A stretch of 59,360 nucleotides of DNA from JAZKFT01 sp043760535 (GCA_043760535.1 JAYUOV010000317.1:1-59360), one strand, 5' to 3'. Shown: positions 7,653 to 16,174, counted from the stretch's first letter. Notes: generated by a model from the letters alone, not told the origin. Numbers and translations are program-made.

Positions 7653-10394
7653 TTAATCAATCACCGGGCTCAGCCATTTTTCCGCCATTTCTAGGGGCAT
7701 TCCCTTACGTTTTGCATAATCTACCACCTGGTCTTTTGTTATTTTACCAATACCAAAATACTGGCTTTGCGGGTGGGCAAAGTACCAGCCACATACCGAT
7801 GAGCCAGGATACATAGCCAGGCTTTCGGTCAAAATAATACCCGTGTTTGCAGTTGCATCCAGCAAATCGAACAGCTTGTATTTTTCGGTATGGTCTGGGC
7901 AGGCCGGGTAGCCTGGTGCGGGGCGTATGCCCTGGTATTTTTCTTTAATCAGTTCTTCGTTGGTAAGGTGTTCATCACTTACATAACCCCAATATTCTTT
8001 ACGTGTTTTTTCGTGTAAACATTCGGCAAATGCTTCGGCAAAACGATCGGCAAGTGCCTGTAAAATAATTTTGTTGTAATCGTCAAAAGCTGCTTCAAAC
8101 GCCTTTATATGCGGCTCTATACCGTGGATGGTTACGGCAAATGCACCGAGGTAATCCTGCTTACCTGTTTCTATGGGTGCTATAAAATCTGTTAAAGAAA
8201 AGTTAGGTTGGCTCGAGGCTTTTTTGCTCTGCTGCCTGAGCGACTCAAGGTCAACCGTCAACCGCTGACCATCGACCGTTGACGGTTGACGGTTGACGGT
8301 TATAGTATCTGCGGCCGTGGCATTTGCCTCCCAAAAACCAATAACGCCTTTGGCGGTTAGCCATTTTTCTGCAATCATTTTATCCAGTAAGGCATTGGCA
8401 TCATTGTACAGTTTGGTGGCTTCTACGCCTACTATTTCGTCGGTTAAAATGGCGGGAAAACTGCCATGCAATTCCCAGGCAATAAAAAATGGCTTCCAAT
8501 CTATATAAGCCCGCAGTTGGTTTAGGTCGTAATCTTCAAAAACCTTGGTGCCGGCAAAAGTTGGCTTTACTGGGGTGAAGTTTTCCCAGTCTATTTTCAC
8601 TTTGTTTTTTTGCGCCTCAGCTATTGGCAGCAGGTCTTTTGCCACTTTGCGGTTGGCAAAGCCTTCTTTCAGTTTTTCGTATTCTATTTTTAGTTCATCT
8701 AAAAAAGGTATTTTTAAATCGCTGTTCAGCAGGCTACCCGCTACGGTTACGCTGCGGCTGGCATCCAGTACATGTATTACGCCTTCGTCAAATTCGGGGG
8801 CAATTTTTACTGCCGTATGCATCCGGCTTGTAGTGGCGCCGCCAATCATCAGAGGCTTATTAATACCACGGCGTTTCATTTCCCGGGCTACATGTACCAT
8901 CTCATCCAGCGATGGGGTAATCAATCCGCTAAGGCCTATAATATCCACATTTTCCCGAACGGCTGTATCCAGTATTTTATCGGTAGAAACCATTACGCCA
9001 AGGTCTATAATATCGTAGCCATTACAGCCCAATACCACACCCACAATGTTTTTTCCAATATCGTGTACATCGCCTTTTACAGTGGCCAATAATATTTTTG
9101 CGGCGCCTGCCGTTTCTTCATTTATAGTGCCTGCGGCCAAATGGGCTTGTTTGCGGTCTTCTTTTTCCTGCTCTATAAAAGGCGTTAAAACGGCCACCGA
9201 TTTTTTCATTACCCTGGCACTTTTTACCACCTGTGGCAAAAACATTTTACCAGCACCAAACAAGTCGCCTACCACGTTCATGCCGTTCATCAGCGGGCCT
9301 TCTATTACATCGAGTGGCCTGGGGTATTTCTGGCGGGCCTCTTCGGTATCGGCTTCTATATAATCGGTGATACCGTTTACCAGCGAATGTTTCAGGCGTT
9401 CTTCCACATCGGCATTGCGCCACTCCTCGTTCTTCACTTCTACTTTGCCTTTGGCTTTTACAGTTTCGGCAAACACAATCAGTTTTTCTGTAGCACCATT
9501 ATCATCGTTATTGATATTGAGCAATACATCTTCGCAAAGCTGTTTTAATGTAGGTTCAATGTCATCGTAAATAACCAACTGACCTGCGTTTACAATGCCC
9601 ATATCCATACCGGCTTTAATGGCATGGTACAGAAATACGCTATGGATGGCTTCCCGCACATGGTCGTTTCCACGGAAGGAAAAAGACACGTTACTTACGC
9701 CACCGCTAATTTTTGCCAGCGGCATTAGTTTTTTAATTTCTCTGGTGCCATCTATAAAGTCAACCGCATAATTATTATGCTCTTCTATACCTGTGGCTAC
9801 CGCAAAAATGTTGGGGTCAAAAATGATGTCCTGGGGATCGTAGCCTACCTGTTGCGTAAGTATTTTATAAGCCCGGTGGCAAATTTCCACCTTGCGTTCT
9901 TTGGTATCGGCCTGGCCTACTTCGTCGAAGGCCATTACAATTACGGCTGCGCCAAAACTTTTGCAAATATGTGCTTGTTCAATAAATTTCTCCTCTCCCT
10001 CCTTCATGCTGATGGAGTTTACAATGCACCTGCCCTGTACACATTTTAGCCCTGCCAAAATAATCTCGAACTTGGAGCTGTCGATCATAATGGGAATCTT
10101 GGCTATATCGGGCTCGGCCTGTATCAGGTTCATAAACGTGGTCATTGCTTCTACGCCCTCCAGCATGGCATCGTCCATGTTTACGTCTAGTATTTGTGCT
10201 CCGCTTTCTACCTGCTGGCGGGCCACACTAAGGGCTTCTTCGTATTTGCCATCTTTAATAAGCCGGGCAAACTTTTTGCTGCCCGTTACGTTGGTGCGTT
10301 CGCCTACGTTTACAAAGTTGGTTTCGGGCCTTACTGTTAATGGCTCCAGGCCGCTAAGGCGCAGGTACGGTTTTATGTGAACTGTTTCGGTCAT
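7653..10394 (-). CDS. metH: Methionine synthase, C-terminal piece (pterin-, B12- and activation domains)
   Basis: Supplies the folate-binding, cobalamin-binding and reactivation parts of cobalamin-dependent methionine synthase. It works with the homocysteine-binding protein encoded at 12293-13315. Domains in order: pterin-binding TIM barrel (residues 25-290, with NVGERTNVTGS and NSIS), the B12 cap and Rossmann domains (about 340-570, with DVHDIG at 442-447, so His444 is the predicted cobalt ligand), and the AdoMet-binding activation domain (about 610-913, with RPAPGYPACPDHTEK). Residues about 698-715 are a repeat-derived insert in the linker before the activation domain. Two-piece MetH is usual in Bacteroidota. 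Here two decayed genes separate the halves, so the second half may need its own promoter. Confidence 0.95.
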   Translation of the reverse strand: MTETVHIKPYLRLSGLEPLTVRPETNFVNVGERTNVTGSKKFARLIKDGKYEEALSVARQQVESGAQILDVNMDDAMLEGVEAMTTFMNLIQAEPDIAKIPIMIDSSKFEIILAGLKCVQGRCIVNSISMKEGEEKFIEQAHICKSFGAAVIVMAFDEVGQADTKERKVEICHRAYKILTQQVGYDPQDIIFDPNIFAVATGIEEHNNYAVDFIDGTREIKKLMPLAKISGGVSNVSFSFRGNDHVREAIHSVFLYHAIKAGMDMGIVNAGQLVIYDDIEPTLKQLCEDVLLNINNDDNGATEKLIVFAETVKAKGKVEVKNEEWRNADVEERLKHSLVNGITDYIEADTEEARQKYPRPLDVIEGPLMNGMNVVGDLFGAGKMFLPQVVKSARVMKKSVAVLTPFIEQEKEDRKQAHLAAGTINEETAGAAKILLATVKGDVHDIGKNIVGVVLGCNGYDIIDLGVMVSTDKILDTAVRENVDIIGLSGLITPSLDEMVHVAREMKRRGINKPLMIGGATTSRMHTAVKIAPEFDEGVIHVLDASRSVTVAGSLLNSDLKIPFLDELKIEYEKLKEGFANRKVAKDLLPIAEAQKNKVKIDWENFTPVKPTFAGTKVFEDYDLNQLRAYIDWKPFFIAWELHGSFPAILTDEIVGVEATKLYNDANALLDKMIAEKWLTAKGVIGFWEANATAADTITVNRQPSTVDGQRLTVDLESLRQQSKKASSQPNFSLTDFIAPIETGKQDYLGAFAVTIHGIEPHIKAFEAAFDDYNKIILQALADRFAEAFAECLHEKTRKEYWGYVSDEHLTNEELIKEKYQGIRPAPGYPACPDHTEKYKLFDLLDATANTGIILTESLAMYPGSSVCGWYFAHPQSQYFGIGKITKDQVVDYAKRKGMPLEMAEKWLSPVID
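8250..8303. repeat. In-frame inverted/tandem repeat inside metH
   Basis: The arm GTCAACCGTCAACCG (8250-8264) pairs with CGGTTGACGGTTGAC (8283-8297), and further TGACGGT copies follow. The element is translated as TVNRQPSTVDGQRLTVDL, which has no counterpart in the conserved MetH fold and falls in a linker. Confidence 0.75.
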
Positions 10395-10418
10395 GGTATT
10401 TATATTGTTGTTCTGTTA

Positions 10419-10967
10419 TTATTTTTTGTTTGGGTAAGGAAAACCAACTGGTTCCCTTTTGGTTTCTGTAGGTGCTGCCAGCATTTTTTTTAAGGCTTTA
10501 AAAATGGTGGAGATGTATTCTAAATGCCCAATCATTTTCTGTTCCATCTTTTCTATTTTTAGCATTAAGTCTTTATTGTCGAACAAGGCTTATTTCATTT
10601 TTGTAAACACCCTGATAATCTGAATGTTTACCTGGATGGCAGTTTCTGAATTAAGAACTGACGATAGCATAGCAACGCCTGGCTCAGTAAATGCATAAGG
10701 CAGATACCTTGCACCACCCCTTCCTATTTTTGAGGTCGCAAATTGCGACCTCAAAGAATTCCATTCGTCATCGGTCTATTCAAACATGAAGTCTTCTGGA
10801 AATCTAGTGGCGTTCCTTTTTACAGCTTCTTTAATACGCTTTGTTTCCACCCCATACATTTCGGCCAAATCCATATCCAGCAACACTTTCAGTCCACGGA
10901 TAATGTAGATTTTTTCTACAATGGCTGATTCCGTTTGTGTGGGTGCAGGTAAGTTTTTTGCTGGCAT
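10419..10967 (-). pseudogene. ORF6N-domain (KilA-N-related) protein, broken by two in-frame stops
   Basis: The frame starts at ATG 10967 and gives an ORF6N domain: IYIIRGLKVLLDMDLAEMYGVETK, then NATRFPEDFMFE. A TAG follows that phrase. The same frame continues (WNSLRSQFATSK, then RYLPYAFTEPGVAMLSSVL and IQIIRVFTKMK), where a TAA interrupts it. It then resumes with a coiled tail (MLKIEKMEQKMIGHLEY) and ends at 10419. ORF6N proteins are DNA-binding proteins of phages and mobile elements. Two nonsense codons in one uninterrupted frame indicate recent decay. The gene lies 25 bases upstream of the metH C-terminal piece. A perfect palindrome lies within its coding sequence. Confidence 0.8.
10729..10755. 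repeat. 27-bp perfect palindrome inside the ORF6N pseudogene
   Basis: Two 13-base arms (TTTGAGGTCGCAA and its complement) around a single central base. It encodes the LRSQFATSK segment of the ORF6N domain. Three related 27-base copies lie upstream of the gene. Confidence 0.9.
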
Positions 10968-10987
10968 TTCTTCGCTTTGTTTTATTG

Positions 10988-11115
10988 TTTGATATCGCAG
11001 ATTGCGATATCAAAGGTTTTGATGTTACACCATTTTGGTCTTTAAGGTCACAATTTGCGACCTCAAAGACTATTTGCTTTGTTTCAAAATTGGAGGTCAC
11101 AGATTGTGACCTCTA
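10988..11115. repeat. Three related palindromes upstream of the ORF6N pseudogene
   Basis: Copies lie at 10988-11014 (arm TTTGATATCGCA), 11041-11067 (arm TTTAAGGTCACAA, two mispairs) and 11091-11115 (core arm GAGGTCACA). They are spaced about 50 bases apart. They share the pattern of the palindrome at 10729: an outer TTT/AAA, a variable stem, and a TCRCA/TGYGA core. They lie between the ORF6N start and the DUF1016 stop codon, where I see no convincing gene. Confidence 0.8.
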
Positions 11116-11821
11116 GTTTTACTCATCCCTTATCAGTTTCAAAAATTGCTTTTCAGGAAAATAGGTTTTGTATTGGCTGGCAAAAATCTGTTTGTTGCCC
11201 TTACCCAAAGTATATTTTATAGTGCTTTCTTTTTTGTTTTGGCATAGAATAATCCCGATGGTTTTGTTTTCTTCCTCATCTTTTATTTCTTCGTCGTAGT
11301 AGTTTACATACATCTGCATTTGCCCGAGGTTGCCATGTGTAAGGGTGCCTATCTTTAAATATATTACTACAAAGCATCTAAGTATGCGATGGTAAAACAC
11401 AAGGTGTATTGAGTAATCTACACCATCCACTTTTATTCCTTTCTGGCGGGCTACAAACAAAAAACCTTTTCCCAGTTCCAATAAAAAGTCTTCGAGTTTA
11501 TCAATCAAGGCCGTTTCAAAATCGGTTTCTGTAAAAAAATCTTTTAATTTAAAGCCCATAAATTCAAGTATCATCGGGTCTTTTATGGTATCAGAAGGCT
11601 TTTCTATAACATGGCCTTTTTTGCCCAATTCTTTTACTTTAGCCTTGTTGCGGCTCAAAGCAAGCCGTTTAAATATAGCACTATCGTACTGCCTTTTTAA
11701 TTCCCGTTTACCCCAATTTTCAGCGGCTGCTTCTATCTCATAAAATTTCCTTTCAGTAGGGTTTTCAATTTTTAATAGCACAACATAGTGCGTCCACGAA
11801 AGCTTAAAAGGAGACAAGCTC

Positions 11822-11848
11822 AATTTCCGAGCCACTGGCTCGGAAATT
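11822..11848. repeat. 27-bp perfect palindrome inside the DUF1016 gene
   Basis: Arms AATTTCCGAGCCA and its complement around one central base, translated as ISEPVARKL. Related to the copies at 11899 and 12260. Confidence 0.9.
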
Positions 11849-11898
11849 TGTATAGATGAATTTTTAATAAGTGCAGCATCGGGTTTTGTTGTGTTTTT

Positions 11899-11927
11899 CA
11901 ATTTCCTAGACACTGTATCGGAAATTG
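11899..11927. repeat. 29-bp palindrome inside the DUF1016 gene, two mispairs
   Basis: Left arm CAATTTCCTAGACA, right arm TGTATCGGAAATTG, one central base. It is translated as TISDTVSRKL, the same peptide pattern as the neighbouring copy. Confidence 0.85.
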
Positions 11928-12259
11928 TATTATTACTAATGTGTTTTAAATGGTCATCTTTATAAACGATGTAAAACTTTCGCATATTCTCTAAATTATC
12001 TACCGAAAACCCTTTGCCTAAAGACTTTGTGAGTTTACCAGATAAGTTAATGAGCGTTTCTTTTACATAAGCGGCACGGGTGCTGCCTTGCTGCTCAAAT
12101 TCTATTATACACCGCCCAACATGAAAATAGTTTCGGTAAGCGTAACATTGGCGAAGGCATGCAACTCCTTCTTGCTTTGCACCACAAGCAATTGGATGTT
12201 TTTAAAAAGCTGTATGGTTGTTATTTTTGCCATTGCATAAATTATCTAAAAATTGGATG

Positions 12260-12290
12260 TGAATTTCCGAGCCAGTGGCTCGGAAATTCA
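12260..12290. repeat. 31-bp perfect palindrome between metH1 and the DUF1016 pseudogene
   Basis: Arms TGAATTTCCGAGCCA and its complement around one central G. It is the same element as the two inside DUF1016 but lies in non-coding DNA, just after the stop of the metH N-terminal piece, where it may also act as a terminator or mRNA end. Confidence 0.9.
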
Positions 12291-12292
12291 TC

Positions 12293-13315
12293 TTACTCCA
12301 ACTCGGTTTCTAAAACAGGTAACTGCCTTGGGGCAATGGTGCTTACGTTATCGGCTATGTGCTTAATATGATCGGGCGTGGTGCCGCAGCAGCCACCTAC
12401 AATATTTACAAAACCTTCTTTGGCCCATTCTTCTATAAAATGTGCTGTTTCGTGTGGCTGCTCGTCGTATTCGCCCATGGCGTTGGGCAGGCCTGCGTTG
12501 GGGTAAGCACTAGTGTAGCAACTGGCTATTTGGCTCAGCTCTTCTATATGGCTTCGCATTTCCTGGGCACCCAATGCACAGTTAAGGCCTACGCTGAGTG
12601 GTTTAATGTGCATGATGCTGGTGTAAAATGCTTCGAGGGTTTGGCCACTAAGGGTGCGTCCGCTGGCATCGGTTATGGTGCCGCTAATCATTACAGGTAA
12701 CTCACCTTTTGGTGATGGGTTTTCTCTGTAATATTTTTTGATAGCATAAATAGCGGCCTTGGCATTGAGGGTATCGAAAATGGTTTCTATAAGTATAATG
12801 TCGATGCCACCTTCTATCAAAGCTTTAATCTGGTCGTAATAAGCGGCGGAAACTTCATCAAAAGTAACCGCACGGAAGCCGGGGTTATTTACATCGGGGC
12901 TAAGGCTCAGCGTTTTATTCATGGGGCCAATAGCACCGGCTACAAACCTGGGCTTTGCAGGGTTTAGAGCCGTGTAAGCATCTGCAGCACGCCTGGCACA
13001 TTGGGCACTGGCTAGGTTCATTTCGTAGGCAATGGCCTGCATATCGTAATCGGCCTGTGCTATTACGGTGCTGCTAAAGGTGTTAGTTTCTATTATATCG
13101 GCACCAGCTTCCAGGTATAATTTATGAATGTCTTCGATAATGTCTGGCTGTGTTAAGCTTAGCAGGTCGTTGTTGCCCTGTACATCGGTATGCCAGTTGG
13201 CAAAACGGGTGCCACGGTAGTCGGCTTCCTGTAGTTTGTGGCGTTGTATCATGGTGCCCATGGCGCCATCTATTACCAAAATACGTTCTGCCAAGCAGTC
13301 TTGTAGTGTTTTCAT
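12293..13315 (-). CDS. metH: Methionine synthase, N-terminal piece (homocysteine-binding domain)
   Basis: Binds zinc-activated homocysteine and presents it for methyl transfer from the cobalamin carried by the partner protein encoded at 7653-10394. Family motifs: ILVIDGAMGTMIQ at the start, IETNTFSST, the zinc ligands in VGLNCALGA and the GGCCGTTPDHI pair near the C-terminus. I place the start at ATG 13315 (MKTLQDCLAERILVIDG), which has a strong AAGGAGGA site about 10 bases upstream; the frame stays open further upstream without family resemblance. At 340 residues it is one complete domain. A repeated structured element (13382-13470) lies in the leader. Confidence 0.93.
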   Translation of the reverse strand: MKTLQDCLAERILVIDGAMGTMIQRHKLQEADYRGTRFANWHTDVQGNNDLLSLTQPDIIEDIHKLYLEAGADIIETNTFSSTVIAQADYDMQAIAYEMNLASAQCARRAADAYTALNPAKPRFVAGAIGPMNKTLSLSPDVNNPGFRAVTFDEVSAAYYDQIKALIEGGIDIILIETIFDTLNAKAAIYAIKKYYRENPSPKGELPVMISGTITDASGRTLSGQTLEAFYTSIMHIKPLSVGLNCALGAQEMRSHIEELSQIASCYTSAYPNAGLPNAMGEYDEQPHETAHFIEEWAKEGFVNIVGGCCGTTPDHIKHIADNVSTIAPRQLPVLETELE

Positions 13316-13381
13316 GTTACGTTCCTCCTTATTACCCTTGCTTAAAAGGCAGGGTGTTTTTAGTTTAAAGTGCCAAATAGA

Positions 13382-13470
13382 ATTACTGCTTTTCAACGGA
13401 GTCCCGTACTACTACGGGATTTACAACGTTCGCCAATGTCGCCCAATCAGGGAACGGCTTTCGCTGGGTT
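13382..13470 (-). repeat. Dispersed element of about 90 nt, copy B, in the metH1 leader
   Basis: Read on the minus strand: AACCCAGCGAAAGCCG, then GACATTGGCGAACGTTGTAA, a hairpin CCCGTAgtagTACGGG, then GACTCCGTTGAAAAGCAG. It ends about 66 bases before the metH1 start and has the same orientation as that gene. Similar to 4091-4179 and 34289-34362. It could be a mobile repeat or a leader RNA; I do not recognise a known riboswitch. Confidence 0.65.
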
Positions 13471-13569
13471 AAAAAAAAGTCTATTGTATTAACTGTAAAC
13501 GAGGGGGACTACGAAAGGGTAGTATGCATCGTTTATTAGTTCAGTTTTTGCAGCAGGCTGTAATATCTG

Positions 13570-13605
13570 CCCTCAGGATGAACAATAAACAAATCCGCCT
13601 GAGGG
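13570..13605. repeat. Hairpin upstream of metH1
   Basis: An 8-bp stem CCCTCAGG/CCTGAGGG around a 20-base loop, between the terminator at 13618 and the metH1 leader element. Role unknown. Confidence 0.5.
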
Positions 13606-13617
13606 TACAAATATAAC

Positions 13618-13646
13618 AAAGGCTGCAACATAATGTTGCAGCCTTT
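13618..13646 (-). terminator. Terminator after the DUF5777 gene
   Basis: A perfect 13-bp stem (AAAGGCTGCAACA and its complement) with a 3-base loop, 20 bases after the stop codon of the operon's last gene. On the minus strand it is followed by a T-rich stretch. Confidence 0.85.
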
Positions 13647-13665
13647 AAAATGGTGCGGTCATTGG

Positions 13666-14577
13666 CTACCCTATATTTTTCTTTTTGTGTTTGCGCATTT
13701 GAAAAGCCCGATGCACATTAAACCCGAAATGGATATCGCCATTGCCCCAGGTGCCATTAGTTTCGGTAATAAAAGGGCGGGGTGCTATGCCGGTGCCGTT
13801 GGTAAAAATGAGCTGGAATACGTGGCCGCCGGTTTCAATATCCAACCCTAGGCAAAGCGAATTTTTAGTGCCGGGTATTTTGCTGCTGGGAAGGTTGTAA
13901 TAGTACTCCACATTTACAGCCATGCGTTTGGTTATTTTTTTGCGGCCGCCTACACCCATCGAAAGAATATTATTTTTAAGATTACTGGTGCTTACAATAT
14001 TATAATGAACGAGGGTGGGCATTACTTGCAATGAAAATGCTTCGCTGAATTTATGGGCTGCCAGCAACTGCCACGAATAAAACACCCGGTCTTTAAAAGG
14101 CGTTTCATAATTCTGGCCGGGAGGATCTTTGGTGGTACGCACCATAGTGGTGAACATAGCGGAGAGGGTAATGGGCATATTTTTTAAGCCCTTGCTTTGT
14201 TTTAATAGTTTGTATTTAATAAACCCATCGTATTGTTTATCAAAACTGGCATGGCCAAGGCCTACCATCAGGTCGTCGGTAATGCCATAATCAAAAGCAA
14301 TGCGAACAGTGGCATTATCCAAGCCAAACCATTCGTAGAGGCCTGTATTGAGGGTGCCAAAGCGGTGGTTAATTACAAAATCCATTACGCCTTTCGATAG
14401 GGTTTCTACCGAGTGCCCGTTAGAAATAGTGGTACTCTTAAACGTTTCGTAAGTATAGGTTGTTGCTGGTTTTTTTTCCTGGGTTTCATTAATCAGCAGC
14501 GAGTCAAGATTTACATCCTGTGCTGCCACACATGCCGGGAAAAATAGCAGCAATAAAGGTTTTAAAATTTTAATCAT
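13666..14577 (-). CDS. DUF5777-like outer-membrane beta-barrel protein
   Basis: A 303-residue exported protein. The signal peptide ends near AACVAAQ|D (residues 1-19). The remainder alternates short hydrophobic and polar stretches with aromatic ends (VRIAFDYGITDDLMVGLGHASF, then RMAVNVEYYYNL), as in outer-membrane barrels. It resembles the DUF5777 family of Bacteroidota. It is the last gene of a four-gene minus-strand operon with YceI, a one-heme cytochrome and an OB-fold protein. This set suggests periplasmic redox or lipid-related work, but the substrate is unknown. Confidence 0.7.
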   Translation of the reverse strand: MIKILKPLLLLFFPACVAAQDVNLDSLLINETQEKKPATTYTYETFKSTTISNGHSVETLSKGVMDFVINHRFGTLNTGLYEWFGLDNATVRIAFDYGITDDLMVGLGHASFDKQYDGFIKYKLLKQSKGLKNMPITLSAMFTTMVRTTKDPPGQNYETPFKDRVFYSWQLLAAHKFSEAFSLQVMPTLVHYNIVSTSNLKNNILSMGVGGRKKITKRMAVNVEYYYNLPSSKIPGTKNSLCLGLDIETGGHVFQLIFTNGTGIAPRPFITETNGTWGNGDIHFGFNVHRAFQMRKHKKKNIG

Positions 14578-14621
14578 AATGTTTCAGAATGGCGGGTGAT
14601 TGGATTTTTTTTTAAACCTGT

Positions 14622-15176
14622 TTACTTTGTATAGGGTGCATATTTACAATCAACAGTTATCTCAATAACCTTAGCAATTTTACTGCTGGTAAATACCGGT
14701 ACGGTAATTTTAAAATCTTCTCTGTTTACTTTAAATACAGATAATACACTAGCTGCACCACCGGCAATGGTAATATTACCTTCGGCCATTACTGCCTTTG
14801 TAACGCCGTGCATGGTAAGGTCGCCTTTCACTTTTATTTTGTAAACACCATTTTTAGCAAAATTTATTTCGCCAAGGTTGGTAATGTTTCCTTTAAAAAA
14901 AGATTGCGGAAAAGAGTCGCTGTACATATAGTCTTTGCCATTAAAATGCTGCTGCATAGCCGCTTTGGGAAAAATAAAACCCTTTATTAGTACCTGAAAA
15001 CGGAGTTCTCCTTTTTGGGTATTGAGAAAACTAACCACTTCGTTGTTTTGTGCTTTTATATCTTCTACGGGATTGCTGGAGAAAATGGAAATTTTTCCAT
15101 TACGGGTAAATTGTACCTGTGCATAAGCCACTGTAGTAAAAGCTATGCCTGCTAATAAAATGATAATTTTTTTCAT
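14622..15176 (-). CDS. YceI-family periplasmic protein
   Basis: A periplasmic lipocalin-like protein; family members bind isoprenoid lipids, but the ligand here is unknown. ATG 15176 (MKKIIILLAGIAFTTVAYAQ) starts a clear signal peptide, so I prefer it to the longer frame from 15209. Family features are FTRNGKISIFSSNPVEDIKAQ at the mature start, then GDLTMHGVTKAV (the usual GxLTxHGVTKxV block), with a final strand pair. Length is 184 residues. It sits between the cytochrome and the barrel gene in one operon. Confidence 0.85.
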   Translation of the reverse strand: MKKIIILLAGIAFTTVAYAQVQFTRNGKISIFSSNPVEDIKAQNNEVVSFLNTQKGELRFQVLIKGFIFPKAAMQQHFNGKDYMYSDSFPQSFFKGNITNLGEINFAKNGVYKIKVKGDLTMHGVTKAVMAEGNITIAGGAASVLSVFKVNREDFKITVPVFTSSKIAKVIEITVDCKYAPYTK

Positions 15177-15214
15177 ATAACTAAACAAATAAAAATGACT
15201 TAATGACAAATGAC

Positions 15215-15622
15215 TTAATTATTGGGTGCTCCGTTTCTAATCCAGGTGCGTATGGTGGCAATATTACAGTCGCTTAGTTTAGGTTGATTTTTGGGCATTC
15301 TGCTAAAGCCCGATTGCCAATCTATACTACCAAAAAGTTTGCCGTTGTTTACTAAATTTTTTACTGCGGTGTAATTATTTAGTACAATGCCACCTTGCAC
15401 AAAGCCCGTCGAATGGCAGATATAACAGTTTTCCTTTAAAATATTTACTACTTCTACAGTGTACCTAACATTCGTGGTGTCGCAGGCTACAGGTATGGGG
15501 CACACTACATCGGCCTTTCGGTTGTAGCAGCTTTGGGTAAATAGCATAATGGCAAATAATCCAATGGCTGTCATCCATAAAAATTTGTTGCCGGCTTTTG
15601 TTATGGGTTTCATATTGTTCAT
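15215..15622 (-). CDS. Small c-type cytochrome lipoprotein
   Basis: A 135-residue protein with an N-terminal membrane segment and a lipobox-like LFTQSC near residue 32. The heme attachment motif is CYICH (NCYICHSTG), and a Met in SRMPKNQPKLSDC is the likely distal ligand. The ending TIRTWIRNGAPNN is typical of short cytochrome domains found with copper or redox proteins. It is predicted to sit in the periplasm, anchored to a membrane, passing single electrons. It lies between the OB-fold and YceI genes, 15 bases from the former. Confidence 0.8.
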   Translation of the reverse strand: MNNMKPITKAGNKFLWMTAIGLFAIMLFTQSCYNRKADVVCPIPVACDTTNVRYTVEVVNILKENCYICHSTGFVQGGIVLNNYTAVKNLVNNGKLFGSIDWQSGFSRMPKNQPKLSDCNIATIRTWIRNGAPNN

Positions 15623-15637
15623 CTTTCTTTAAAAAAC

Positions 15638-16054
15638 TTAGTTGTTGGGCAGGGCAATAAAGCAATCGATCATTACTACATCGGCACTGGATAAATAGCC
15701 GGTACAAATACCTGTAACTGTAATTTTTTGGCCGGTTGTTACCGTTGTATTGTCTTTAAAAGTGCAGTTGATTCCGAAAAAAGGATCTTCCGTTTTAAGC
15801 AGGCATACCGTTTTGCCTTGCTGATTTGTTTTTGTTTCCATCACTACGCCTGTTACTTCCACAGTCTTATCCAGATATTTTGGCTCTTTCTCATTTTTAA
15901 TAAACGCATTTAGCAACTCATTGGCTGTAATGCGTACGGCAGTTTCGGCTTTTACATCACGGTGTGGTTTATTCCAAACTTTTACAAAAAAAATGGTTCC
16001 TGCCACAAGCAGAATGGCCAAAACAACCAACAGTTTTTTATAGACAGGACGCAT
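15638..16054 (-). CDS. Membrane-anchored OB-fold (tRNA_anti-like) protein
   Basis: A 138-residue protein with one N-terminal transmembrane segment (LLVVLAILLVAGTIFFVKV). An OB-fold of the tRNA_anti-like type follows (YLDKTVEVTGVVMETKTN, then GQKITVTGICTGYLS, then VVMIDCFI). This family occurs as the first gene of small exported redox operons in Bacteroidota; its ligand is unknown. It is the promoter-proximal gene of the four-gene operon ending at 13666. Confidence 0.75.
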   Translation of the reverse strand: MRPVYKKLLVVLAILLVAGTIFFVKVWNKPHRDVKAETAVRITANELLNAFIKNEKEPKYLDKTVEVTGVVMETKTNQQGKTVCLLKTEDPFFGINCTFKDNTTVTTGQKITVTGICTGYLSSADVVMIDCFIALPNN

Positions 16055-16174
16055 TATAAATGAATTTCAATTTCTAAGATAGTAAAGCCACTTATTACCA
16101 CCGAATAATTTATACATAATGATGAAAAGCAAATGCTGACAAGAGTATTAGTCAAAGGGTCATTGGGCAGTAAG

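Larger units (their letters stand above)
11119..12233 (-). pseudogene. DUF1016 PD-(D/E)XK nuclease-family protein, frameshifted and lacking catalytic acids
   Basis: The open part (11985-11119, 288 residues) is clearly DUF1016 (YhcG-like): SWTHYVVLLKIENPTERKFY, then ERLALSR-like KRLALSRNKAKV and LGQMQMYVNYYD. Upstream, the same frame extends through GFSVDNLENMRKFY and FHVGRCIIEFEQQGSTRAAY. It joins by a one-base shift, near 12125, a short frame beginning MAKITTIQLFKNIQLL at 12233. In the nuclease core, the usual IDLVFY reads IHLVFY and the usual DLKIG reads YLKIG, so both acidic residues are lost (His and Tyr, each one base away from Asp). The frameshift and the lost active site indicate a dead gene. 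Two palindromes lie in frame within it. Confidence 0.8.

Noticed and set aside
8545..9018. Long antisense open frame in metH
   Set aside because: It is a shadow of the metH reading frame and has no features of its own.
10831..11100. 89-codon open frame upstream of and overlapping the ORF6N pseudogene
   Set aside because: Its sequence is made of the palindromes and an off-frame ORF6N reading.
13316..13540. SAM or cobalamin riboswitch before metH1
   Set aside because: No B12 box or SAM riboswitch core was recognised; the leader instead holds the dispersed repeat.
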